From Halanaerobiales bacterium (GTDB taxonomy: Bacteria > Bacillota > Halanaerobiia > Halanaerobiales > M55B127): a stretch of 8,187 bases of DNA. A program made the position numbers and the translations under genes. The stretch's first letter is position 1. Each line of letters begins with the position of its first letter. Location of the stretch: NCBI GenBank assembly GCA_021736965.1, contig JAIPEV010000153.1, positions 1 to 8,187 on the forward strand, given 5' to 3'. Positions 1 through 7,600 of the stretch are shown piece after piece. The notes beneath the pieces are model-generated. The model worked only from the letters and a program-made list of their open reading frames with translations, was not told where the DNA came from and searched no databases.

Positions 1-933
1 TTATTGATATTAAAAGCAATAGGTATAGAATCGGGAGACGAAGTAATTATTCCTTCTTTCACATTTTTTGCTACAGCAGGTGTAATATCAAGATTAGGTG
101 CAACTCCTGTTTTTGTTGATATTTTTGAAAAAAGTTATAATATAAACACTATGAAATTAGAAGAAAGTATTACTAGTAAAACCAAAGCTATAATGCCTGT
201 TCATTTGTACGGTCAACAAGCCAATATGGACGAAATCATGAAAGTTGCAAAAAAATATGATTTGAAAGTCATAGAAGATGCTTGTCAAGCAATTGGTTCG
301 AAATATAATGGACATCATGTTGCTCACTACGGAGATGCTGCTGCCTTAAGCTTTTTTCCTTCAAAGAACTTAGGAGCTTATGGAGATGCAGGGATGGTTT
401 TAACCAATAGTGATAAGATAGCAAAAAAAGTGAAGAAATTAAGGGTTCACGGGGCTGGCCCTAAATACTATCATTCTGTTGTTGGTTACAACAGTAGATT
501 AGATTCTATTCAAGCCGCTACATTGAATGTTAAGATAAAATATCTAGATAAATGGAATAAAAGTAGACAAAAAGTATCTAAAAAATATATTGAATTATTT
601 AAAGAGTATAATATTTCCAGTAAAATTAATTTGCCTACTGTGGAAAAAAGAAGGACACATGTTTTTCACCAGTTTGTAATTAGATTAAAACAAAGGGATT
701 TTATCAGAGCAAAATTAAATGCCAGAGGGATATCGACGGGCATCTATTACCCACAACCGTTACACTTACAAGAGTGTTATAAGGATCTTGGTTATAAAAT
801 AGGTGATTTACCAGTATCAGAGAAATTTTCAAAAGAGGTTTTAGCATTACCAATTGATCCTAGTTTAACCGAAGAACAATTAAGGTATATTGTGATAACA
901 TTAAAAGATATTTTAGAGGATGTGTTTTTATGA
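1..933 (+). CDS. DegT/DnrJ/EryC1 family sugar aminotransferase (5'-truncated by window edge)
   Basis: This is a PLP-dependent nucleotide-sugar aminotransferase of the DegT/DnrJ/EryC1 family (fold type I), which puts an amino group on a keto-sugar nucleotide in the cytoplasm. The frame is open from base 1 and the visible protein begins inside the conserved N-terminal region (GDEVIIPSFTFFATAG, about residues 12-27). About 55-70 residues are therefore missing; family members are usually 360-390 residues and 310 are seen here. The TTG at base 4 is not a credible start. Counting from base 1, the cofactor-contacting Asp is D93 in VIEDACQAIGSKYNG. The Schiff-base lysine is K122 in SFFPSKNLGAYGDAG (codon 364-366). 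The substrate-side motifs HVFHQFVIR and GISTGIYYPQPLHLQ follow. The last motif and the downstream epimerase point to the WbpE/WlbC type, which makes a 3-amino-uronic acid nucleotide; a 4-aminotransferase cannot be excluded. The stop overlaps the next start (ATGA), which implies translational coupling. Confidence 0.93.
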   Translation, partial: LLILKAIGIESGDEVIIPSFTFFATAGVISRLGATPVFVDIFEKSYNINTMKLEESITSKTKAIMPVHLYGQQANMDEIMKVAKKYDLKVIEDACQAIGSKYNGHHVAHYGDAAALSFFPSKNLGAYGDAGMVLTNSDKIAKKVKKLRVHGAGPKYYHSVVGYNSRLDSIQAATLNVKIKYLDKWNKSRQKVSKKYIELFKEYNISSKINLPTVEKRRTHVFHQFVIRLKQRDFIRAKLNARGISTGIYYPQPLHLQECYKDLGYKIGDLPVSEKFSKEVLALPIDPSLTEEQLRYIVITLKDILEDVFL

Positions 934-1991
934 AAATCATGTCAATTATAGGAGCAAGACCACAATTTATTAAGGAAGCGATGATGCAACAAGAAATCTT
1001 AAAAAACAAGAAAGTTAATCATGTTTTGGTACATACTGGGCAACACTATGATAGAAATATGTCAGGTATATTTTTTGATGTCCTTAAGATGAAGAAACCA
1101 GACTATAACTTAGGTATTAATGGTAAGTCACACGGTGAAATGACAGCAAAAATGATTATTCAAATCGAAAAATTACTTATAAAAGAAAAACCCGACGTCA
1201 TTCTTTTATACGGAGATACAAACTCTACTTTAGCAGGTGCTATTGCAGCATCTAAATTAAAGATAAAAATTGCTCATATAGAAGCAGGGTTAAGACAGGA
1301 ACCCAAAACGATGCCCGAAGAGATTAATCGAGTGCTTACTGATAGAATCTCTGATTTCTTATTCACCCCTACTCCATTGGCTAATGAAAATTTAAATAAT
1401 GAGGGGTTAGGTAAACTTGTTTATCATGTGGGTGATATTATGTATGATTTATTTCTTAAAATGAAACCACTCTTTGATTACTCATTACTTCAGAAATATG
1501 ATTTAGAACCACGGGAATTTGTTGTTATGACACTACATAGAGATTTTAATGTTGATCATAAATATAAACTTCGAAGTATTCTTAAAGAATGTAAAAAAAT
1601 TGCTGAAAATTTTAAAATTGTATTTCCAATTCATCCTAGAACGCTTAAAAGAGTTAAAGAATTTAACCTTTCAGATTTACTTGAAGATTTCATAATTTTA
1701 CCACCTATAGATTATCTAAAACTTATGGGGCTTATTCAAAGAGCTTATAAAGTTATAACAGATAGTGGAGGATTGCAAAAGGAGGCATACTTTTCAAAAA
1801 AACAAGCGCTCGTAATTATGCCCGATACAAGTTGGAGAGAGTTAATTGATCTTGAAGCTAATACTCTAGTGGATGTTAAGGATATTTATAATATTTTTAG
1901 TAATCAAAAAAAACATAATTTTGACAAAAATATATTCGGTGATGGTAAGGCGTCTAAAAAAATTATTGATGTTTTAGAAAAAGAGTTATAA
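930..1991 (+). CDS. UDP-N-acetylglucosamine 2-epimerase family protein, WbpI-like (UDP-2,3-diacetamido-glucuronate type)
   Basis: This 353-residue cytoplasmic epimerase has the GT-B-like fold of the WecB/MnaA/WbpI family, which inverts C2 of a UDP-2-acetamido sugar by elimination and re-addition of UDP. The N-terminus is IIGARPQFIK, typical of WbpI-like members, rather than the GTRPEAIK of WecB/MnaA. In order it shows HTGQHYDRNMSG (35-46), YGDTNSTLAGA with D96 (94-104), HIEAGLR with E118 (116-122), MPEEINRVLTD with E130/E131 (128-138), LHRDFN with H203 (202-207), PIHPR with H235 (233-237), TDSGGLQKEA (277-286) and GDGKAS (337-342). The aminotransferase directly upstream supports UDP-GlcNAc3NAcA to UDP-ManNAc3NAcA epimerisation, but plain UDP-GlcNAc/UDP-ManNAc activity is possible. 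A Phe (F206) takes the place of the Glu usual in HRxEN. AGAGGA at 915-920 lies 9 nt before the ATG. Confidence 0.92.
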   Translation: MKIMSIIGARPQFIKEAMMQQEILKNKKVNHVLVHTGQHYDRNMSGIFFDVLKMKKPDYNLGINGKSHGEMTAKMIIQIEKLLIKEKPDVILLYGDTNSTLAGAIAASKLKIKIAHIEAGLRQEPKTMPEEINRVLTDRISDFLFTPTPLANENLNNEGLGKLVYHVGDIMYDLFLKMKPLFDYSLLQKYDLEPREFVVMTLHRDFNVDHKYKLRSILKECKKIAENFKIVFPIHPRTLKRVKEFNLSDLLEDFIILPPIDYLKLMGLIQRAYKVITDSGGLQKEAYFSKKQALVIMPDTSWRELIDLEANTLVDVKDIYNIFSNQKKHNFDKNIFGDGKASKKIIDVLEKEL

Positions 1992-1992
1992 C

Positions 1993-3150
1993 ATGTTTAT
2001 TCTGATTATACCATCTTGGTATCCATCAAAAGAAAACAAACTTTCTGGCATTTTCTTTAAAGAGCAGGCTGAAGCATTGTCAAGAGCAGGGCACAAGGTG
2101 ATTGTTGCCTATCCTGAAATGTGGAATATTCTTAAATTTCCAAGAAGATTTTTTAAGCAAGGAATATTAGTTCAAACTGAGAACAATCTTGATGTTTTTA
2201 GATATAAAGGATATAATTACTTTCCTAAACTTTATAACCTTAAGAAAAAGTTATTTCTAAAAAGAGCGAAAAAATTGTATAGGTTGATAGAAGAGAAGCA
2301 TGGTAAACCAGATGTTATTCATGCACATTCTGCATTATATGGTGGATATGCAGCAAGTGTCATTGGCAAGGAAGAAAACATACCAACAGTGTTAACTGAA
2401 CATTCTTCTGCTTTTTCTAGAGACATTTATAATCGAGTTCAGATTAGAATCATAAAGAAAACATTGAATGATATTGATAAGGTAATAGCAGTTGGAATAG
2501 GGTTGAAAAAAGATATAGAAAAAATAGTGCCAAATAGGGTTATTGAGATGATTCCTAACATGATTGACACTGATAAATTCAGACCACTTACCAAAAATGA
2601 TTCATATAATAGTTTTACTTTTTTCTCACTTGGCTTTTTAGATTATAACAAAGGATTCGATATTCTAATAAAAGCATTTAAGAAGGCAAAAATAGATAAT
2701 TCTCAACTTCTTATCGGTGGCGAGGGTAAAGAAAAGAAAAAACTCATAAGTTTAAGAGACAAGTTGGGGTTACAGAATCAAGTAAAGTTCTTAGGACGAT
2801 TAAATCGGAAACAAGTACTGAAGGAAATGAACTCGTGTGACATTTTTGTTTTAGCAAGTAGACAAGAAACTTTTGGAGTAGTTTTAATTGAAGCACTTGC
2901 TTGTGGTAAACCAGTAATAGCCACTAGAAGTGGAGGTCCTGAGATTATTGTTAATGATAACAATGGTTTACTGGTGCCGGCCGATGATATTGCTTTTTTA
3001 GCTAAAGCAATGGTAAGGATACGTAAAGAAATTAATCAATATGACTCTGAAATAATAAGAAAAATCTGCACTGATAACTTTAGTAGAGAAGCAATAGTTA
3101 AAAAAATAGAACTACAGTATTTTAATCTAATCGATAAAAATCTACTCTAG
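1993..3150 (+). CDS. Glycosyltransferase family 4 (GT-B)
   Basis: This 385-residue retaining glycosyltransferase of the GT4 type would move a sugar from a nucleotide donor onto the growing lipid-linked repeat unit at the inner face of the membrane. The N-terminal acceptor half begins IIPSWYPSKENKLSGIFFKEQAEAL (residues 4-29), with the glycine-containing loop replaced by a short SGIFFKEQ helix start as in many Bacillota members. HAHSALYGGYAA (110-121) and LTEHSSAF (134-141) follow. The C-terminal donor half has FSLGFLDYNKGFDILIKAF (211-229), IGGEG (241-245), VKFLGRL (264-270) and the diagnostic E-x7-E motif with E292 and E300 in SRQETFGVVLIEALACGKPVIA, then SGGPEIIV. Donor and acceptor cannot be named from sequence. 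It starts one base after the epimerase stop, with only a weak purine-rich ribosome site (1978-1985), so it is probably translationally coupled. It is the only glycosyltransferase in the window. Confidence 0.93.
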   Translation: MFILIIPSWYPSKENKLSGIFFKEQAEALSRAGHKVIVAYPEMWNILKFPRRFFKQGILVQTENNLDVFRYKGYNYFPKLYNLKKKLFLKRAKKLYRLIEEKHGKPDVIHAHSALYGGYAASVIGKEENIPTVLTEHSSAFSRDIYNRVQIRIIKKTLNDIDKVIAVGIGLKKDIEKIVPNRVIEMIPNMIDTDKFRPLTKNDSYNSFTFFSLGFLDYNKGFDILIKAFKKAKIDNSQLLIGGEGKEKKKLISLRDKLGLQNQVKFLGRLNRKQVLKEMNSCDIFVLASRQETFGVVLIEALACGKPVIATRSGGPEIIVNDNNGLLVPADDIAFLAKAMVRIRKEINQYDSEIIRKICTDNFSREAIVKKIELQYFNLIDKNLL

Positions 3151-3170
3151 CATTCAGGAATCAAAGATGG

Positions 3171-3190
3171 GGATACCGAGTACCTTTTTT
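3171..3190 (+). terminator. Small terminator-like hairpin after the glycosyltransferase
   Basis: GGATAC (3171-3176) and GTACC (3180-3184) form a five-pair stem with one bulged A and a three-base CGA loop, followed directly by six T (3185-3190). It lies 20 bases after the glycosyltransferase stop and before a new promoter-like box, where a unit boundary would be expected. The stem is short, so termination may be partial. Confidence 0.45.
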
Positions 3191-3200
3191 ATTAACTATT

Positions 3201-3230
3201 TTGACAAAAGAGTATATATAGCAGAGTGAT
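3201..3230 (+). promoter_or_regulatory. Possible sigma-A-type promoter for the pyruvyl transferase-flippase-FrhB-like unit
   Basis: A perfect TTGACA at 3201-3206 lies just after the terminator-like hairpin. The best-placed -10 candidate is AGTGAT (3225-3230, 18-base spacing), a poor match to TATAAT; TATATA at 3213-3218 is too close. The boundary position and the 158-base gap support a promoter here, but the -10 is weak, so an activator or another start point is possible. Confidence 0.3.
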
Positions 3231-3296
3231 TTTCATATTATTTGCAAGAATAAATAGGTTAAATGGAAAAATTAATAAAAAATAGGAAAAGTTGAT

Positions 3297-3302
3297 AGGA
3301 GA
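3297..3302 (+). promoter_or_regulatory. Strong ribosome binding site of the pyruvyl transferase gene
   Basis: AGGAGA ends six bases before the ATG at 3309. It fixes this start and is the strongest Shine-Dalgarno in the window, fitting the first gene of a new unit rather than a coupled internal gene. Confidence 0.8.
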
Positions 3303-3308
3303 AATAAA

Positions 3309-4403
3309 ATGTATAAGATAGGGCTATTTACGCTTAATGGATATTATAATTATGGAAATAGACTACAAAACTACGCTTTAGAAAAAATCCTAGAAGAATT
3401 AGGTTTTGAAGTTACCACTATAAGGGTAAAAAGAGGAAATAGTAATACATCAAAAATAGATAAGTTAAAAAAACTAGTGAAGATAAAGACAGTTGTTTTA
3501 AAATTGAAATACTATCTGAATAGAAGCACTTATGATTATAAGAAACAATTATTTAAAGGATTTAGTGAAAAATATTTAAGCGAGTCTAAAAGAATACTTA
3601 GATGTTCTGAGGAACTTAAGGAAATCTCTTCTAATTTTGATTATTTTGTAATAGGGAGTGATCAAGTATGGAATCCTAATAATTTATATGGAACCAGTTA
3701 TTATTTCTCCCCCTTTGCTACCAAGGACCAAAATGTTGCGTACGCACCAAGTTTTGGTCTAGAACGATTACCTAAAGAATGGAAAGAGAAATATAAAGAA
3801 TGGTTACTAAATTTTAATCATTTATCTGTACGTGAAGAAGCTGGAAGACAAATAGTTAAAGACTTACTAGATATTGAGATTCCAGTTTTAGTTGATCCCA
3901 CTTTGTTATTAAGTAAAACTCAGTGGTTAAAGATTTCTAGAAAAAACGAGTGGAAACCAGAAAAAAAGTATCTTCTTACGTATTTTTTAGGCCAAGAAAA
4001 AAAGAATAATCTTGATTTTATTATTGAATTTGCTAAACAGCATAATTTAAAAATTGTTCATTTAGGAGATATAAAAGATAAAAGAAGATTTACTACAAGT
4101 CCTGGTGAGTTTATAGATTATTATAACGATGCTGAAATTGTATTTACAGATTCATTTCACGGTACCGTGTTTTCTATTCTTTTTAAAAAACCTTTTGTGG
4201 CCTTTAAGCGAGGAAATATAAACTCTAGAATTGATACATTGCTATCTAAATTTAATTTTGAGGAAAGACATTGGAGTCACATATCGTTGAACAAAAATTA
4301 CTTTGATATTGATTATTTTCATGTGGATTCTATTTTAAAACAAGAGCGAGAGAAGTCACTTATTTACTTGAAAAAAGCATTGGGATTAAAAAAGGAAAAT
4401 TAG
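3309..4403 (+). CDS. Polysaccharide pyruvyl transferase family protein
   Basis: This 364-residue protein belongs to the polysaccharide pyruvyl transferase family (PF04230; relatives include CsaB, ExoV, EpsI/EpsO and yeast Pvg1), which moves pyruvate from phosphoenolpyruvate onto a sugar, usually as a cyclic ketal. Visible family motifs, in order, are NYGNRLQNYAL (14-24), FVIGSDQVWNP (113-123), NVAYAPSFG (142-150), LSVREEAG (172-179), PVLVDPTLLL (192-201), the signature FTDSFHGTVFSILF (279-292) and NSRIDTLL (305-312). There is no signal peptide or membrane segment, so it should act in the cytoplasm on a lipid-linked glycan. It follows a 158-base gap and has its own strong ribosome site. The flippase gene starts immediately after its stop (TAG then ATG). 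Some family members sit in loci where no pyruvate has been shown, so the acceptor and even the exact group transferred remain inferred. Confidence 0.92.
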   Translation: MYKIGLFTLNGYYNYGNRLQNYALEKILEELGFEVTTIRVKRGNSNTSKIDKLKKLVKIKTVVLKLKYYLNRSTYDYKKQLFKGFSEKYLSESKRILRCSEELKEISSNFDYFVIGSDQVWNPNNLYGTSYYFSPFATKDQNVAYAPSFGLERLPKEWKEKYKEWLLNFNHLSVREEAGRQIVKDLLDIEIPVLVDPTLLLSKTQWLKISRKNEWKPEKKYLLTYFLGQEKKNNLDFIIEFAKQHNLKIVHLGDIKDKRRFTTSPGEFIDYYNDAEIVFTDSFHGTVFSILFKKPFVAFKRGNINSRIDTLLSKFNFEERHWSHISLNKNYFDIDYFHVDSILKQEREKSLIYLKKALGLKKEN

Positions 4404-5936
4404 ATGGAATCATTTAAAGTTAATCAACTCAAAACAGGGGCACTTCTTACTTATATTTCCATGGGATTAGGATTCTTAATAAGTTTAATCTATACGCCTA
4501 TCATGATTCGATTGTTAGGACAAAGTGAGTATGGATTATATAATTTAGCTGCTTCTGTAATTGCATATCTAGGGATTTTAAATTTTGGTTTTGGAAGTAC
4601 TTATATAAGATATTATTTACACTTTAAAATGAAAAAAGATGTTAAAGGCATTAATAAACTTAATGGAATGTTTTTAGTTATTTTCTCAGTTCTTGCATTG
4701 ATTACCCTACTTTCTGGATTTGCCTTATCGTTTTTTGCAGAAATTGTGTTTGGTAATGAGTTGACAGAAAAAGAAATTAGCATTGCAAAAATATTATTAG
4801 TTATTTTAACAATAAATTTAGCTCTCAAGTTTCTAGACATTGTTTTTATATCATATATAAGAGCAAATGAACGTTTTATTTTTCAAAAGATTACAAGTTT
4901 AGTTAGAACAATTGTAAATCCATTCGTTATTTTACCAATTTTATTTTTAGGATATGGATCTATAGGCATGGCAATAGGAGTTACCGTATTAAGTCTCATA
5001 ATAGAAATTATACATATTATGTATGCTAAAATAAAACTAAAAATTAAATTTAGTTTTAAGGTGTTTGACATAGTACTCTTTAAAGAAATTACAATATTTT
5101 CATCATTCATCTTTTTAAACTTAGTTATTGACCAAATAAACTGGAATATCGATAAGTTTATAATTGGTCGTTTTCATGGAACAATTCCTGTAGCGATATA
5201 TTCCTTATCGGCTTTATTTAATACATACTATATACAACTTTCTACAGCGATATCAAGTGTATTCGTTCCGAGAGTACATAAGCTTATTCAATCATTTAAT
5301 GGAAGAGAAAAAATCACTAAATTATTTACCAAGGTAGGGAGAGTGCAGTTCATTGTTTTATCTTTATTTTTAACAGGATTTATTTTCTTTGGGAAGCCAT
5401 TTATTTATTGGTGGGCTGGTGACAACTACTCACAAAGTTATTACATTATTATTATACTGATATCATCTGTAACAATTCCAATTATTCAAAACTTGGGAAT
5501 TGAAATTTCAAGAGCAAGGAAATTACATAAGTTTAGATCAATAACGTACCTTCTGATAGCAGTGGTTAATATAGGCATCACAATACCACTTGTTGTCAGA
5601 TATGAAGGTATAGGAGCTGCGTTGGGTACTGCATTAGCTTTATTGATTGGCAACGCACTGATAATGAATATTTATTACCATAAAAAAGTGGGATTAGATA
5701 TATTGTTTTTTTGGAAAGAAATTATTAAATTATTACCTGCTTTTATCTTACCAATACTTAGCGGCTTTCTTTTATTATTTTACACGGATATTAATCAAAC
5801 AATTATTTTCATATTAGATATAATTACTTACATTTTAGTTTTTGGAATTTCAATGTGGTTGATTGGAATGAATGACTTTGAGAAAGATTTGTTTAGAAAA
5901 CCATTATATGTATTAGTAAATAAAATAAAAGGATGA
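4404..5936 (+). CDS. Wzx-type polysaccharide/oligosaccharide flippase (MOP superfamily)
   Basis: This 510-residue integral membrane protein of the MOP superfamily polysaccharide transporters (PST/Wzx type) would carry undecaprenyl-linked repeat units from the inner to the outer face of the cytoplasmic membrane. By eye there are about 14 hydrophobic segments, near residues 15-35, 46-64, 88-112, 128-151, 166-183, 186-206, 227-243, 261-287, 313-330, 344-361, 378-398, 402-424, 440-460 and 465-487. Conserved-looking motifs are RLLGQSEYGLYNLAASVIAY (36-55), INWNIDKFIIGRFHG (245-259) and YEGIGAALGTALALLIGN (400-417). Length and topology fit the family. AAGGA (4392-4396) lies 7 nt before the start, inside the end of the upstream gene. 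A Wzy polymerase would be its usual partner, but none is in the window. Substrate specificity cannot be read from sequence. Confidence 0.93.
   Translation: MESFKVNQLKTGALLTYISMGLGFLISLIYTPIMIRLLGQSEYGLYNLAASVIAYLGILNFGFGSTYIRYYLHFKMKKDVKGINKLNGMFLVIFSVLALITLLSGFALSFFAEIVFGNELTEKEISIAKILLVILTINLALKFLDIVFISYIRANERFIFQKITSLVRTIVNPFVILPILFLGYGSIGMAIGVTVLSLIIEIIHIMYAKIKLKIKFSFKVFDIVLFKEITIFSSFIFLNLVIDQINWNIDKFIIGRFHGTIPVAIYSLSALFNTYYIQLSTAISSVFVPRVHKLIQSFNGREKITKLFTKVGRVQFIVLSLFLTGFIFFGKPFIYWWAGDNYSQSYYIIIILISSVTIPIIQNLGIEISRARKLHKFRSITYLLIAVVNIGITIPLVVRYEGIGAALGTALALLIGNALIMNIYYHKKVGLDILFFWKEIIKLLPAFILPILSGFLLLFYTDINQTIIFILDIITYILVFGISMWLIGMNDFEKDLFRKPLYVLVNKIKG
5928..5934 (+). promoter_or_regulatory. 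Ribosome binding site that favours the 5942 start over 5933
   Basis: AAAGGAT covers the flippase stop region. It touches the ATG at 5933, leaving no spacing, but lies about 8 nt before the in-frame ATG at 5942, an ideal distance. The later ATG is therefore the more likely start of the FrhB-like gene, giving a short gap instead of an ATGA overlap. Confidence 0.65.
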
Positions 5937-5941
5937 TAAGA

Positions 5942-7342
5942 ATGAACACAATTCAAGAATTAAAAAAAAGAATTATTGATAATGATTACTGTATTGGCTG
6001 TGGAGCGTGTTCTTATGTTTCAAAGGGTATAATTAGTATAAAGAGAAATGATAAAGGGCAGTTTCAGGCATTGATTGACCAAAAGTATGCATACTATAAT
6101 AACGATATATTGAATGTTTGTCCATTCTATAATTCAGAAGTAACTGAGGATATTCTTGGTAAAGAATTGTTTTCACTTGCTCCTGATATTAAATATGATA
6201 ATTATCAAGGATATTACCTCTCAAATTATGCTGGACACATACAAGAAGGTCAATACCGAGTTAAAGGTAGTAGTGGAGGGTTTGGTTCCTGGCTTGCATC
6301 TAAGTTACTTGAAGAAGGGTTAGTTGATAAGGTAATTCATGTTAAATCTTCAAATGAAAGTGACATGTTATTTGAATATAAAATTTCAAATGATATAGAA
6401 GAAATTCAAGAAGGGTCTAAGTCAAGATATTATCCTATAGAAATGTCAAAGGTACTGGAGTATGTTAGAGAAAAAAAGTATAAGTATTTATTTATTGGCA
6501 TTCCATGCTTTATAAAATCATTAAGATTATTACAAAAACAAGACTCTATTTTAAAAGAAAGAATAATTCTTACGCTTGGGTTAGTTTGTGGCCATTTAAA
6601 AAGTGATTTTTTCGCCAAATCCCTTGGCTGGGAATTGGGGATAAAACCATCTGACTTAAAAGATATTGATTTTAGAATGAAATATGCAGATCAACCAGCC
6701 AATCGCTATGGAGTTAGAGTCACAGGAAAAGTTCAAGGTAACTTAAAAGTAATTGAAGCTCCGACTAAAGAATTATTTGTTTCAAATTGGGGTCATGGGT
6801 TATTTAAATATAGTGCGTGTGACTATTGCGACGATGTCTTAGCTGAAACTGCCGATATAACTATTGGTGATGCATGGTTGCGCGAGTATAGCAAAGATTC
6901 TGGAGGAACTAATGTTATTATAGTAAGGAATCCAATTATTGATGATTTGATAGAAACATTTAGAACTGAAATTAGTTTGGATGAAATTTCCGCAAATAAA
7001 ATCTATCAATCACAAGCTGGTGGTTTTAGGCATAGAAGGGATGGACTTAAGTATAGATTATACTTAAAAGATCTAAATAACCAGTGGAGACCGAGAAAGC
7101 GTGTTGAGGCAAGTGATAATATACCTAAACAAAGACGTAAGATATATGAAATGAGATTAAGGTTAACTGAGTATAGTTATAAAAACTATTACAAAGCTAT
7201 AGAGGAAGATGATTATAGAATATTTATAAAGAATATGTCTGGAATAATTAATGAGTATGATAAAGTTTATAGAGGCAACATTGCAGTATATCTAATAAAA
7301 AGGTTGATTGGAAAAGTCCTTCGAATACTCAAGTTGAGATAA
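5942..7342 (+). CDS. FrhB/FdhB-like iron-sulfur flavoprotein (coenzyme F420 hydrogenase/dehydrogenase beta subunit family)
   Basis: This 466-residue soluble protein has the architecture of F420 hydrogenase/dehydrogenase beta subunits. It carries an N-terminal four-cysteine ferredoxin-like site, CIGCGAC (C17, C20, C23) with C60 in NVCPF. A GSSGGFGSWLASKLLEEGLVD segment (109-129) is typical of the FrhB_FdhB N-terminal domain. The C-terminal domain has IGIPCFIKSLR (C189), LVCGH (C216), IDFRMKY (242-248) and CDYCDD (C293, C296) followed by ADITIGDAW. The second set of four cysteines suggests two [4Fe-4S] clusters plus FAD, as in 7-hydroxymethyl chlorophyll a reductase of this superfamily. A basic tail of about 90 residues ends the protein. 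Bacteria of this type usually lack F420, so ferredoxin is the likelier electron partner. Its place beside pyruvyl transferase and flippase genes suggests a redox modification of the glycan or its precursor. The family call is firm; the reaction is unknown. The 5933 ATG would add three residues. Confidence 0.9.
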   Translation: MNTIQELKKRIIDNDYCIGCGACSYVSKGIISIKRNDKGQFQALIDQKYAYYNNDILNVCPFYNSEVTEDILGKELFSLAPDIKYDNYQGYYLSNYAGHIQEGQYRVKGSSGGFGSWLASKLLEEGLVDKVIHVKSSNESDMLFEYKISNDIEEIQEGSKSRYYPIEMSKVLEYVREKKYKYLFIGIPCFIKSLRLLQKQDSILKERIILTLGLVCGHLKSDFFAKSLGWELGIKPSDLKDIDFRMKYADQPANRYGVRVTGKVQGNLKVIEAPTKELFVSNWGHGLFKYSACDYCDDVLAETADITIGDAWLREYSKDSGGTNVIIVRNPIIDDLIETFRTEISLDEISANKIYQSQAGGFRHRRDGLKYRLYLKDLNNQWRPRKRVEASDNIPKQRRKIYEMRLRLTEYSYKNYYKAIEEDDYRIFIKNMSGIINEYDKVYRGNIAVYLIKRLIGKVLRILKLR

Positions 7343-7550
7343 AATTTATTATTGTAAAAATGACTGAACATAGATGTATTACTAATTTTTACTTTAGTGA
7401 ATTATTTTTCTTTTATTTGCCGCTCACTAAATTTGAAAACCTTAGCGTTGTAAAAATAGTATATCAGTTTACTTACTAGATTAGACCAAGGAAGTTATAT
7501 TAGTGAAGTTTAAATACAAAATATTAGTATATTTCTATTTGAAAAGATTT

Positions 7551-7593
7551 AAGGGACAATTTCGATAGGAATTGTTCCTTGAATTTTATTTTT
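7551..7593 (+). terminator. Rho-independent terminator of the polysaccharide operon
   Basis: AAGGGACAATT (7551-7561) pairs with AATTGTTCCTT (7570-7580) over 11 positions, with a single G-U wobble and an eight-base loop. A T-rich tail (TTTTATTTTT, 7584-7593) follows after a three-base gap. It lies about 210 bases after the last gene, so the transcript would have a long 3' untranslated end unless another gene or RNA lies between. Confidence 0.8.
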
Positions 7594-7600
7594 GTAACAT

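Noticed and set aside
2778..2963. Minus-strand open frame opposite the glycosyltransferase
   Set aside because: It lies inside the conserved donor-domain coding region of the + strand gene and has no family features of its own.
4613..5110. Two minus-strand open frames opposite the flippase
   Set aside because: They mirror the hydrophobic coding sequence of the flippase and have no ribosome sites or recognisable domains.
7360..7479. A 39-codon open frame on the + strand after the FrhB-like gene
   Set aside because: There is no ribosome binding site before its ATG, the composition is biased to Phe/Tyr/Leu as expected from AT-rich noncoding DNA, and the sequence matches no family I know.
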